Shown one piece after another: positions 1-7,561 of a stretch of 32,160 nucleotides of DNA (position 1 is its first letter; each line of letters opens with the position of its first letter). The DNA lies in assembly GCA_013823855.1 (NCBI GenBank), contig PNMW01000003.1, forward strand, positions 1-32,160, in the 5' to 3' direction. The notes under the pieces were generated by a model. The model did no database searches. It saw nothing but the letters and a program-made list of their open reading frames with translations, and was not told the DNA's origin. The stretch is from Lysobacteraceae bacterium. Lineage in GTDB: Bacteria; Pseudomonadota; Gammaproteobacteria; Nevskiales; Nevskiaceae. The position numbers and the translations under genes were made by a program.

Positions 1-214
1 GGTACAGGGTTTCGCAGTGGTTGCGCTTGAGGAAATCGGTGAGGAATTCCGCCTTGCAGCCAGCCGTGCCGAGGTGGATGTCGGACAGCCAGATGGTGCG
101 GTAGTGGAACTGCGGCCTGTCGGTCTTCGGCGGCTTGCCGCCGGTGCCGGATGCGTCTGCCTTGCTGACCACTTTGCGGCCCGCCTTCGGGCCGGTGCTG
201 CTGTTGCGTGCCAT
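1..214 (-). CDS. LpxH-like UDP-2,3-diacylglucosamine diphosphatase family phosphoesterase (5' part only)
   Basis: This is the N-terminal 71 residues of a calcineurin-like metallophosphoesterase that runs off the left edge. A basic, low-complexity leader of about 40 residues precedes FHYRTIWLSDIHLG, where D-x-H is the first metal-binding motif. It is followed by GCKAEFLTDFLKRNHCETLY, typical of the longer LpxH-like family. Members hydrolyse UDP-2,3-diacylglucosamine to lipid X in lipid A synthesis at the inner face of the cytoplasmic membrane. The start is the ATG at 214, with no better upstream option. The family is clear, but the exact substrate cannot be settled from this fragment because the GDxxD and later His motifs lie outside the window. 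Confidence 0.8.
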   Translation of the reverse strand, partial: MARNSSTGPKAGRKVVSKADASGTGGKPPKTDRPQFHYRTIWLSDIHLGTAGCKAEFLTDFLKRNHCETLY

Positions 215-290
215 GTGCGCGCGCCTCGTTCTCTTGGGTTCGCGCGCATTGTCGGGGCCGATTGTTGCAGTGCGACGACAACCCGGCGGC

Positions 291-1316
291 TCAGGCGCGC
301 AACGCCAGCCGGCGGCGGAACGCGCCGGGCGACTGCCCGGTCCAGCGCTTGAACGCGTGCGCGAAGTTGGCGAGATCGCCGTAGCCCAGTTCGGCGCCGA
401 CCGATGCCAGCGACGCCGACGGCTCGGCCAGCAGCATCAGCGCCCGCTGTTGCAGCGCCTCGTCGCGCAGCGCCCGGAAGCTGGTGCCGGCTTCGGCCAG
501 ACGCCGCTTCAGCGAGCTGACCGACAGGTGCAGCGCACGCGCCGCCTCGTCGATGCCGACCCGGTGGTCCGGGCCGTCGAGCAGCGCCTTCAGCCGGCCG
601 ACGGTCTCGTCCGACGACACCGCCCGCAGCCGCAGCAGCAGCCCGGCCAGCGCGCCCTGGTAGGCGATCGGATCGGAAAACCGGCAGACCGCGGCCATCG
701 TCTCGTTGGGCACCACCAGATGGTGGAACGGCGCGTCGAAGTGCAGCCGGCCGGCCTGCACGCCGGGATGATCGGCGAGGCAGGCCGGCTGCGGCCAGGC
801 GATGTGGATGTCGAGGCGTGGCGAGCCGGCGACCAGGATGGTCAGCAGCCGCTGCACCGCCGACGCGCAGTAGAAGACCGGAAAGCGGTCCAGCACCGGA
901 TCGCCGGAGCCGGCGCGGATCACCACCACGACGTCGTCGGCGCGGGTGAGGAAGCGGGCGGTCACGCTGCTGGAGATCAGCGGCATGAATTCGAGCAGCC
1001 GCAGCACTTCGCTGACCGAACCGGCGCTGACCAGCGGCAGGCTCAGCGCCGCGAACGAGGTCAGCCGCGCCTGTTCGCCGGCCGCGTAGCCGATGCGCGC
1101 GGCGGTGTCGGCGTCCAGCGCCGGATACAGCTCGCGGAACCAGTGCAGCGGCACCCGGTCGCCGGCCGCCACCAGCGCCGGCAGGTCGCGCCCCTCGCGG
1201 GCCAGCAGTTGCTGCAGCCGCCCGGCCGCATCGGCATCGATCAGCTTCGATTCCACCACCTGGGCCAGCACGGCGGCCGGCAGGTCGGCCTGGACGATGG
1301 CTGAAGACAACCGCAT
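291..1316 (-). CDS. AraC-family transcriptional regulator (probable activator of the ferredoxin-CYP153 operon)
   Basis: A 341-residue regulator. Residues ~1-230 look like the Arabinose_bd-type ligand/dimerisation domain common in AraC proteins of alkane and fatty-acid loci. The C-terminal ~80 residues carry the two helix-turn-helix units of HTH_18: the first around IDEAARALHLSVSSLKRRL, the second around LGYGDLANFAHAFKRWTG, which is the signature of the family. It is transcribed away from the ferredoxin-P450 genes across a ~107-bp divergent spacer, the usual arrangement for CYP153 clusters, so control of those genes is inferred. An upstream in-frame GTG at 1331 is possible. I prefer the ATG at 1316 because neither has a strong ribosome site. 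The inducer is unknown; an alkane or its oxidation product is a guess. Confidence 0.88.
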   Translation of the reverse strand: MRLSSAIVQADLPAAVLAQVVESKLIDADAAGRLQQLLAREGRDLPALVAAGDRVPLHWFRELYPALDADTAARIGYAAGEQARLTSFAALSLPLVSAGSVSEVLRLLEFMPLISSSVTARFLTRADDVVVVIRAGSGDPVLDRFPVFYCASAVQRLLTILVAGSPRLDIHIAWPQPACLADHPGVQAGRLHFDAPFHHLVVPNETMAAVCRFSDPIAYQGALAGLLLRLRAVSSDETVGRLKALLDGPDHRVGIDEAARALHLSVSSLKRRLAEAGTSFRALRDEALQQRALMLLAEPSASLASVGAELGYGDLANFAHAFKRWTGQSPGAFRRRLALRA

Positions 1317-1410
1317 TTGAGCCGTTCTCACAAATCAATGGACCGGCGGACCATAGTCGAGGCCCGCCCGCCGGCACAAGATTCGCCACCGGCCCCACCC
1401 GGCCGACTTC

Positions 1411-1415
1411 AGGAG
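1411..1415 (+). promoter_or_regulatory. Shine-Dalgarno AGGAG deciding the ferredoxin start
   Basis: AGGAG lies 8 nt before the ATG at 1424 but only 2 nt before the earlier in-frame ATG at 1418. The second ATG is therefore the likelier start. The divergent spacer upstream also holds a CATAGT at 1352-1357 that could be a weak -10, and an interrupted inverted repeat CCGGCGG/CCGCCGG (1343-1349, 1368-1374) that might be a regulator site. Confidence 0.6.
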
Positions 1416-1423
1416 CAATGCCG

Positions 1424-1744
1424 ATGGCAACGATGAAATTCCTGCTGCACGACGGCAGCAGCCGAAACGTGCCGCTGATCGACGGCACTTCGCTGATGCA
1501 GCTAGCCCGCGACCACGGCGTGCCCGGCATCGATGGCGACTGCGGCGGCGCCTGCGCCTGCGGCACCTGCCATGTGGTGGTCGGCAGCGCCTGGCTGAAA
1601 ACGGTCGGCGCCCGCACCGCCGAGGAACAGCAGATGCTGGCGATGACGCCGGACGTCCAGCCCGGCTCGCGCCTCGCCTGCCAGATCACCGCCTCGGCCG
1701 CGCTCGACGGCCTCGAAGTCCGCGTTCCGGAGTACCAGATGTGA
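1424..1744 (+). CDS. 2Fe-2S ferredoxin (adrenodoxin/putidaredoxin type), electron donor to CYP153
   Basis: A 106-residue soluble ferredoxin. The cluster ligands form the C-x5-C-x2-C...C pattern: C40, C46, C49 and C86, in DCGGACACGTC and RLACQI. One extra cysteine, C44, lies in the loop. Length and pattern match vertebrate-type ferredoxins that pass single electrons from an NAD(P)H-dependent reductase to class I bacterial P450s. The stop codon overlaps the next gene's start (ATGTGA), so the two are translationally coupled and this protein is very probably the redox partner of that P450. The FAD reductase usually found beside such pairs is not in the window. Confidence 0.93.
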   Translation: MATMKFLLHDGSSRNVPLIDGTSLMQLARDHGVPGIDGDCGGACACGTCHVVVGSAWLKTVGARTAEEQQMLAMTPDVQPGSRLACQITASAALDGLEVRVPEYQM

Positions 1745-3177
1745 AGACCACGATCCCGCTGTCCAAGCTGATCAACGCGCCCGCCCGGAAGCTGGTCGAC
1801 CGGGCCCTGGCCGCCGCCCAGGCCCGAGTGCCGATCCCGCTGCAGATCAGGAGCCTGCACCTGCTGCTCAAGGCCCGGCAGCGGCTGCTCAGGCAGCTGC
1901 CGTTCCCGGTGCCGGTGGAAGCGCCGATCCCGCCGGTGGACGAGGTGGCGCTCGGCGACATCGACGTCAGCAACCCGTTCCTGTACCGCCAGGGCCGCTG
2001 GCTCGAGTACTTCAGGCGCCTGCGTGAGGAAGCACCGGTGCACTACCGGCCGCACAGCCCGTTCGGCGCGTTCTGGTCGATCACCCGCTATGACGACATC
2101 CTCGCCGTCGACAAGAACCACGAGGACTTCTCGGCCGAGCCATTCATCATCCTCGGCTCGCCGCCGGAAGGCCTGGACGTCGAGATGTTCATCGCCATGG
2201 ACCCGCCGCGCCACGACGTGCAGCGCAAGGCGGTGCAGGAGGTGGTGGCGCCGAAGAACCTGCAGGAAATGGAAGGCCTGATCCGCAGCCGCGTCCAGGA
2301 CGTGCTCGACCGCCTGCCGGAGAACCAGCCGTTCAACTGGGTGCCGACGGTGTCGATCGAGCTGACCGCGCGGATGCTCGCCACCCTGCTCGACTTCCCG
2401 TACGACGAGCGCCACAAGCTCGTCTACTGGTCCGACCTCGCCGCCGGCAGTGCCGAGGCCACCGGCGGCACCTCCGACACCCACGAAACCTTCGTTGCGG
2501 TCGCCGACATGGCCCGCCATTTCACCAGGCTGTGGCACGACAAGGCGGCCCGCAGCGCCGCCGGCGAGAAGCCCGGCTTCGACCTGATCAGCCTGATGCA
2601 GGGTAATCCGGACACCGCCGACCTGGTCCGCCGGCCGATGGAATTCCTCGGCAATCTAGCGCTGCTGATCGTCGGCGGCAACGACACCACGCGCAATTCG
2701 ATGAGCGCCGGCGTGCTGGCGCTGAACCAGTACCCGGACGAATTCGCCAAGCTGCGCGCCAATCCCGGCCTGATCCCGAACATGGTGTCGGAGATCATCC
2801 GCTGGCAGACCCCGCTGGCCTACATGCGCCGGGTCGCGACCCGCGACCTGGTGTTCGGCGGCCAGTTCATCCGCAAGGGCGACAAGCTGGTGATGTGGTA
2901 CGCCAGCGGCAACCGCGACGAGCGCAAGTTCGAGCGTGCCGACGATTTCATCATCGACCGCCCTAACGCCCGCCAGCACATGGCCTTCGGCTACGGCGTG
3001 CACCGCTGCATGGGCAACCGCCTGGCCGAACTGCAGCTGAAGATCCTCTGGGAAGAACTGCTGGCCCGCTTCGAGACCATCGAAGTGGTCGGCGAACCGG
3101 AGCGCGTGCAATCGAACTTCGTGCGCGGCTATTCGGAGCTGATGGTGCGGGTGCAGCGGAAAGTCGCCGCCGGCTGA
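1741..3177 (+). CDS. Cytochrome P450, CYP153 family (terminal alkane / fatty acid hydroxylase)
   Basis: A 478-residue soluble P450. Landmarks: I-helix GGNDTTRNS (residues 312-320, with the oxygen-activating Asp-Thr-Thr), K-helix ExxR as E351-x-x-R354, and heme loop FGYGVHRCMGNR with thiolate ligand C423. The sequence around the heme (HMAFGYGVHRCMGNRLAELQL) and the I-helix GGNDTTRNS are typical of CYP153, which hydroxylates medium-chain n-alkanes and fatty acids at the terminal carbon using ferredoxin and ferredoxin reductase. An N-terminal extension of about 55 residues precedes the P450 fold. Translation starts at a GTG overlapping the ferredoxin stop by 4 nt. Family assignment is by motif recognition; the actual substrate range is not readable from sequence. 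Confidence 0.92.
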   Translation: MKTTIPLSKLINAPARKLVDRALAAAQARVPIPLQIRSLHLLLKARQRLLRQLPFPVPVEAPIPPVDEVALGDIDVSNPFLYRQGRWLEYFRRLREEAPVHYRPHSPFGAFWSITRYDDILAVDKNHEDFSAEPFIILGSPPEGLDVEMFIAMDPPRHDVQRKAVQEVVAPKNLQEMEGLIRSRVQDVLDRLPENQPFNWVPTVSIELTARMLATLLDFPYDERHKLVYWSDLAAGSAEATGGTSDTHETFVAVADMARHFTRLWHDKAARSAAGEKPGFDLISLMQGNPDTADLVRRPMEFLGNLALLIVGGNDTTRNSMSAGVLALNQYPDEFAKLRANPGLIPNMVSEIIRWQTPLAYMRRVATRDLVFGGQFIRKGDKLVMWYASGNRDERKFERADDFIIDRPNARQHMAFGYGVHRCMGNRLAELQLKILWEELLARFETIEVVGEPERVQSNFVRGYSELMVRVQRKVAAG

Positions 3178-3199
3178 TCGGCAGGCCCGGGCTTGCCGC

Positions 3200-3205
3200 T
3201 ATGCT
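3200..3205 (+). promoter_or_regulatory. Putative -10 element (TATGCT) of the exporter operon
   Basis: TATGCT preceded by GC lies 23 bp after the P450 stop. It would place transcription start near 3212, about 29 nt before the adaptor ATG at 3241. It suggests that the exporter operon has its own promoter. No convincing -35 box is visible. The same GC-TANNNT form recurs before several genes in this window. Confidence 0.4.
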
Positions 3206-3240
3206 CCGTGGCAAGCCCTTTCCACCTTCCCTTCCGCCCG

Positions 3241-4497
3241 ATGGACGACCGCGCCGCGCTGCTGAACCAGCTGAAGATCGACCGCAGCCACGATGACCCC
3301 GACGACGACCAGGGCCGGCCCTGGCTGAAGTGGCTGATCGCCGTCGCGGTCGTGGTGCTGCTCGGCGGCGGCGCGTTCCGCTACTTCGCGCCACCGCCCG
3401 GCCAGCCGGTGACGGTGGCGACGGCAAGGCCGGCATCCAGCGGCGGACCGGCCGGGGGTTCGCTGCTCGATGCCGCCGGTTATGTCGTCGCCCGGCGCGC
3501 GGCGACGGTGTCGGCCAAGATCACCGGCCTGGTCACCGAGGTGCTGATCGAGGAAGGCAGCCGGGTCGAGGCCAACCAGATCGTCGCCCGGCTCGATGAC
3601 ACCAACATCCGCGCCTCGCTCGAACAGAGCCGCGCGCAGTTCGATGCCGCGAAGGCGCAGGCGGCGCAGGTCAAGGTCAGCGTCGCCAATGCCGAGCGCG
3701 ATGTGGCGCGCCGCAAGGGGCTGGTCGAGCAGAAGTTCATCAGCGTCGCCGAACTCGATAGCGCCCAGACCACGCTCGATTCCCTGCGCGCCAGCCTGGC
3801 CACCGCCGAGCGCAACACGGCGGTGGCGGCCCGCGCCGTCGACGTTGCCCAGCGCTCGTTCGACGACACCACGGTGCGGGCGCCGTTCGCCGGCGTGATC
3901 ACCGTGAAGGCGGCCCAGGTCGGCGAGATCGTCTCGCCGTTGTCGGCCGGCGGCGGCTTCACCCGCACCGGCATCGGCACCGTGGTCGACATGGATTCGC
4001 TGGAGGTCGAGGTCGACGTCAACGAGAACTTCATCAATCGCGTGAAGTCCGGGCAGCCGGCGATCATCAAGCTGAACGCCTATCCGGACTGGAGCATCCC
4101 GGCCTCGGTGATCGCGGTGATTCCGACCGCCGATCGCAGCAAGGCGACGGTCAAGGTGCGGGTGGCGTTCAAGGAGCGCGATGACCGCGTGCTGCCGGAA
4201 ATGGGCGCCCGGGTGTCGTTTCTCGGCGAAGCGCCCGCGGCGGGCGCAGCGGCGCCAGCCGGCGTGATCGTGCCGGCGGCGGCGGTGCTCGGCAGCGGCG
4301 AGAAAGGCGCGGTGTTCCTGCTCAAGGGCGAGGTCGTCGAGCGCCGGGCAGTGAAACTGGGCGCCAGGAACGGCAGCGACCAGACGGTGATCGCCGGCCT
4401 GAATCCGGGCGATCGCGTGGTGATCGGCGATCTGCCGAAGCTCAAGGATGGCGACAAGGTGCGGGTCACGACACTGCCCGAAGGCACGGCGAATTGA
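3241..4497 (+). CDS. HlyD/MacA-type periplasmic adaptor subunit of an ABC exporter
   Basis: A 418-residue membrane-fusion protein. A charged cytoplasmic N-terminus (about 28 residues) is followed by one transmembrane segment (~29-46, WLKWLIAVAVVVLLGGG). Next comes the lipoyl/barrel-sandwich half (LLDAAGYVVARRAATVSAKITG), a coiled-coil hairpin rich in Ala/Gln/Arg (~residues 118-200), the returning lipoyl half (DDTTVRAPFAGVITVKAAQVGE), and beta-barrel and membrane-proximal domains to the end. In this family the adaptor links an inner-membrane pump to an outer-membrane channel. The downstream ATPase and two FtsX-type permeases make it a MacAB/DevBCA-like exporter rather than an RND pump. The ATG at 3241 is chosen over an in-frame TTG at 3193, which lies upstream of the putative -10. 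It overlaps the next gene by 4 nt. The substrate is unknown. Confidence 0.9.
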   Translation: MDDRAALLNQLKIDRSHDDPDDDQGRPWLKWLIAVAVVVLLGGGAFRYFAPPPGQPVTVATARPASSGGPAGGSLLDAAGYVVARRAATVSAKITGLVTEVLIEEGSRVEANQIVARLDDTNIRASLEQSRAQFDAAKAQAAQVKVSVANAERDVARRKGLVEQKFISVAELDSAQTTLDSLRASLATAERNTAVAARAVDVAQRSFDDTTVRAPFAGVITVKAAQVGEIVSPLSAGGGFTRTGIGTVVDMDSLEVEVDVNENFINRVKSGQPAIIKLNAYPDWSIPASVIAVIPTADRSKATVKVRVAFKERDDRVLPEMGARVSFLGEAPAAGAAAPAGVIVPAAAVLGSGEKGAVFLLKGEVVERRAVKLGARNGSDQTVIAGLNPGDRVVIGDLPKLKDGDKVRVTTLPEGTAN

Positions 4498-5513
4498 GCG
4501 CGCGGCAACGGGCGCTGCCGGCACTGGCCTGGGCGCTGCTGGCGCCGTTCGCGGCCTCGGCTGCAAGCGACGCGCCCGGCCTGCGGCTGATCGAGTTCCG
4601 CAGCGCCGACTGCATCGCCTGCGATGCCGCGGCCGATGCGCTGGCTGCCGATCCGGGCTGGCAGCAGGCGGTGAAACGGGTTGCCACGGTGTCGCTCGAT
4701 GCCGATGGCGACGGCGCGGGCCGCGAGCAGGCCGCGCGGTATCGCATCGGCCGGCTGCCGACCTGGCTGCTGGTCAATGCCGAGGGTCAGGAACTGGGCC
4801 GCGTCGCCGGCGCCCAGACGCCGGCGGTATTCACCGAGGCCCTGGGCCGCTGGCTGCGCAATCGCAGCACCGCGAAATCGCGCAGTGCCCGGGCCATCGA
4901 AATCACCCGCGATGGCGCCGCCGCACTGGCCGAAACGCTGGCCCGCTATCACGCGCAGAACGATGGCGACGGCGGCTTCGCCTGGTGGCTGCGACTGCCG
5001 ATCGCGGTCCGCGGCCAGCAGAGCAGCGCCTCGCCGGAGGTGCTGCACTGGCGCAATCGCATCGAATTCCTGCAGGCCGCGCAGCGCGGCAACGCGCCGC
5101 AGGCCGATGCCGGCGGCCACAAGGTGCTCGAAGACCCGCAAGTCGGCTGCGATCGCGGCATCGAGCTGGCCCGCTATCTCGCCAGCACCGGCGATCTCGA
5201 TCCGGCGCGCCGCCGTGCATCGCTGGTCGCGTTCCGCCGCGACGCCGAAGCCGCGCTGGCGACCGACGTATTCGCCGAGCCGCGGCGCTGTGTCGATGGC
5301 CTGCCGCTGGTGCTCGCCACCGCCGATCTGCTGGCCGCGCTCGATGAGCCGGCGGCGGAGCGGAATTTGCTGGCACAAGCGGTGGCGCTTGCCGAACGAC
5401 GACGGGCCGCCAGCCAGCCCCGTGATCGACGCGCACTGCCGAAGCAGCTCGCCGCGCTGCGCGCGCGGCTGGCGCCGACGCCGTCGCCGGCACTGGAATC
5501 CGGCGCCGACTGA
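4494..5513 (+). CDS. Secreted thioredoxin-fold protein embedded in the exporter operon
   Basis: A 339-residue protein with a signal peptide (hydrophobic run to about A24). A thioredoxin-like domain at ~30-135 follows: LIEFRSADCIAC gives a C40-I-A-C43 redox pair, and GRLPTWLLVNAEGQELGRVAG carries the expected cis-proline strand. The remaining ~200 residues are alanine/arginine-rich and probably helical, with two further cysteines (in QVGCDRG and PRRCVDG), and match no family I recognise. The TTG start overlaps the adaptor stop by 4 nt, indicating translational coupling, so it probably acts in the periplasm with the exporter. A role in disulfide handling of the adaptor or of an exported protein is only a guess. 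No membrane anchor is visible beyond the signal peptide. Confidence 0.75.
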   Translation: MSARQRALPALAWALLAPFAASAASDAPGLRLIEFRSADCIACDAAADALAADPGWQQAVKRVATVSLDADGDGAGREQAARYRIGRLPTWLLVNAEGQELGRVAGAQTPAVFTEALGRWLRNRSTAKSRSARAIEITRDGAAALAETLARYHAQNDGDGGFAWWLRLPIAVRGQQSSASPEVLHWRNRIEFLQAAQRGNAPQADAGGHKVLEDPQVGCDRGIELARYLASTGDLDPARRRASLVAFRRDAEAALATDVFAEPRRCVDGLPLVLATADLLAALDEPAAERNLLAQAVALAERRRAASQPRDRRALPKQLAALRARLAPTPSPALESGAD

Positions 5514-5565
5514 CCCGCATGATGCCAAGCCTTGAAGCCGCAGCAAGCCTGAACCGGAGACTGCC

Positions 5566-6249
5566 ATGAGCCCCCTCGTTTCGATCCGCGGCGTGTCCAA
5601 GCGCTATACGCGCGGCAAGCAGACCGTCGAAGTGCTGCGGAAGCTCGATCTCGACATCGCCAGCGGCGATTTCCTGGCGCTGATGGGGCCGAGCGGCTCC
5701 GGCAAGACCACGCTGCTGAACCTGATCGGCGGGCTCGACCAGCCCAGCGACGGCGAGATCCGCGTCAACGACAAGCGGATCGACCAGCTGTCGTCGAACG
5801 CGCTGGCCAAGTGGCGGGCGCGCCATGTCGGCTTCATCTTCCAGTTCTACAACCTGCTGCCGGTGCTCAGCGCCGAGGCCAATGTCGAACTGCCACTGCT
5901 GCTGACCGATCTGTCGAAGGCGCAGCGCAAGAAGGCGGTGGCCGCCGCGCTGGCGGTGGTCGGCCTGAGCGAGCGGGCGACGCACAAGCCGAACGAGCTG
6001 TCGGGCGGCCAGCAGCAGCGGGTGGCGATCGCCCGCGCGCTGGTCGCCGACCCGACCCTGCTGGTCTGCGACGAGCCGACCGGCGATCTCGACCGCAAGA
6101 CCGCCGACGAGGTGCTGACCCTGCTTCAGGACCTCAATCGCAACTACGGCAAGACCATCATCATGGTCACCCATGACGCCAAGGCGGCGGAGTTCGCGAC
6201 GCATCGCTTGCATATGGACAAGGGCGCGCTGGCCGGAGAGGCGCCTTGA
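5566..6249 (+). CDS. ABC transporter ATP-binding protein (MacB/LolD-type)
   Basis: A 227-residue nucleotide-binding subunit. Walker A is GPSGSGKTT (residues 41-49), the Q-loop is [20 protein letters not shown], the ABC signature is [15 protein letters not shown] (from 145), Walker B is [12 protein letters not shown] (D169, E170) and the switch histidine is H203 in MVTHDAK. The insertion after the Q-loop and overall length match the MacB/LolD/FtsE-like subfamily that powers FtsX-fold permeases by mechanotransmission. A good ribosome site (GGAGA, 5556-5560) precedes the ATG. It is followed, after a 151-bp spacer containing an inverted repeat, by the two permeases. Confidence 0.93.
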   Translation: MSPLVSIRGVSKRYTRGKQTVEVLRKLDLDIASGDFLALMGPSGSGKTTLLNLIGGLDQPSDGEIRVNDKRIDQLSSNALAKWRARHVGFIFQFYNLLPVLSAEANVELPLLLTDLSKAQRKKAVAAALAVVGLSERATHKPNELSGGQQQRVAIARALVADPTLLVCDEPTGDLDRKTADEVLTLLQDLNRNYGKTIIMVTHDAKAAEFATHRLHMDKGALAGEAP

Positions 6250-6290
6250 ATGTCATGACGCCGCCAACACACCTGCGCCACCGGCACCCC

Positions 6291-6380
6291 CGTCATCCCG
6301 GCGAAAGCCGGGATCCAGTCTCGACGGCTTCGGGATCCTCGCCGCATGGGCTCTGGGTCCCGGCTTTCGCCGGGAGGACG
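6291..6380. repeat. REP-like inverted repeat inside the exporter operon
   Basis: Two 28-nt arms (6291-6318 and 6353-6380) are reverse complements with two mismatches, separated by 34 nt. Each arm contains its own small hairpin, CCCGGC-GAAA-GCCGGG in the left arm. Read on the minus strand the left arm encodes the peptide DWIPAFAGMT, a string that turns up in many spurious ORFs called from this class of dispersed palindromic repeat. The element separates the ATPase stop from the first permease ribosome site. No second copy was found by eye in this window. Confidence 0.75.
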
Positions 6381-6400
6381 AATTTGAACGGAGGCGCTTC

Positions 6401-7558
6401 ATGAGATACCTCCCGCTGGTCTGGGCCAGCCTGTTTCACAAGAAGACGCGGCTGATCCTGACACTTTTGAGCCTGATCGCCGCGTTCATGCTGTTCGGCC
6501 TGCTGCAGGCGGTGTCGGTGCTGTTCAGCTCGGGCGCCGATTTCGTCGGCGCCAACCGGCTGATCACCCAGGCCCGGGTCAGTTTCACGCAGCCGCTGCC
6601 GCTGGCGCTGCTGCCGCGCATCGAAGCGATTCCCGGTGTCGCCCGGGTGGCCTGGTCGCAGTTCTTCGGCGGCATCTACATCGACGAGCGCCACTTCTTC
6701 CCGCAGTTCGCGGTGGACCCGGAACGGCTGCTCGACAGCTATCCGGAATGGACGCTGCCGGACGATCAGCGCGAAGCCTTCGTGCGGACCAAGAACGGCG
6801 CGATCGTCGGCCGCAAGCTGGTCGAGAAGTACGGCTTCAAGATCGGCGACAAGGTGCCCCTGAAGTCGTTCATCTTCACCAGGAAGGACGGCAGCCGTGC
6901 CTGGGAATGGGAGGTGGTCGGCATCTTCGACGGCCAGGACGAGGACTGGGCCGGCCGCTCGAACCTGATGTACCTGAACTTCGGCCAGTTCGACGAAGCG
7001 CGGCAGTTCGGCCAGGGCTCGGCCGGCGTCTACATCATCCGGGTCGCCGATCCGAACGAATCCGAGCGCATCGCCAATGAAGTCGACCGGCAGTTCGAGA
7101 ACTCGCCGGACGAAACCAAGACCCAGACCGAGCGCGACTGGAACCTGAGCTTCGCGCGCCAGATCGGCGACATCGGCCTGATCGTCACCGCGATTCTCGG
7201 CGCCGTGTTCTTCACCATCCTGCTGGTCACCGGCAACACCATGAGCCAGGCGGTGCGCGAGCGGATTCCGGAATTCGCCGTGCTGAAGACGCTCGGCTTC
7301 AGCGACGGCAGGGTCACCGCGCTGGTGCTCGCCGAAGCGTTCGCGCTGTGCCTGATCGGCGGGCTGATCGGCATGGTGCTGGCGGTGGGCGCGGCCAGGG
7401 TGGTCAGCGGCCTGCTCAACGGCTCGCCGGTGGTGGTGCAGCCGGTGGTCTGGCTGCAGGCCTTCGCGACCATGGTGCTGCTGGCCGTCGCCGTCGGGAT
7501 CTTCCCGGCGCTCCGGGCGCGGCGGCTGCAGATCGTCGATGCGCTGGCCGAGAGATAG
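6401..7558 (+). CDS. FtsX-type ABC transporter permease 1 (MacB-like)
   Basis: A 385-residue permease. One N-terminal transmembrane helix (LILTLLSLIAAFMLFGLLQAV) is followed by a ~230-residue periplasmic MacB_PCD-like domain, then the FtsX domain with three helices (IVTAILGAVFFTILLVTGNT, ALCLIGGLIGMVLAVGAA, FATMVLLAVAVGIFPAL). This four-helix layout is standard for the MacB/LolE superfamily. The open frame extends upstream through the inverted repeat to 6173. The real start is ATG 6401, which has GGAGG at 6390-6394. Its stop lies 3 bp before the second permease, so the two probably form a heterodimer with the shared ATPase. Confidence 0.9.
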   Translation: MRYLPLVWASLFHKKTRLILTLLSLIAAFMLFGLLQAVSVLFSSGADFVGANRLITQARVSFTQPLPLALLPRIEAIPGVARVAWSQFFGGIYIDERHFFPQFAVDPERLLDSYPEWTLPDDQREAFVRTKNGAIVGRKLVEKYGFKIGDKVPLKSFIFTRKDGSRAWEWEVVGIFDGQDEDWAGRSNLMYLNFGQFDEARQFGQGSAGVYIIRVADPNESERIANEVDRQFENSPDETKTQTERDWNLSFARQIGDIGLIVTAILGAVFFTILLVTGNTMSQAVRERIPEFAVLKTLGFSDGRVTALVLAEAFALCLIGGLIGMVLAVGAARVVSGLLNGSPVVVQPVVWLQAFATMVLLAVAVGIFPALRARRLQIVDALAER

Positions 7559-7561
7559 ACG

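Noticed and set aside
3193..3240. TTG start for the adaptor 16 codons upstream
   Set aside because: It lies at the presumed promoter and adds an atypical leader; the ATG at 3241 precedes the expected charged N-terminus.
6144..6347. 67-residue minus-strand frame containing DWIPAFAGMT
   Set aside because: This peptide is a translation of the palindromic repeat, a common artefact, not a gene.
6173..6400. N-terminal extension of permease 1 through the inverted repeat
   Set aside because: The extra 76 residues overlap the ATPase gene and the repeat; ATG 6401 has a GGAGG site and begins the normal permease N-terminus.
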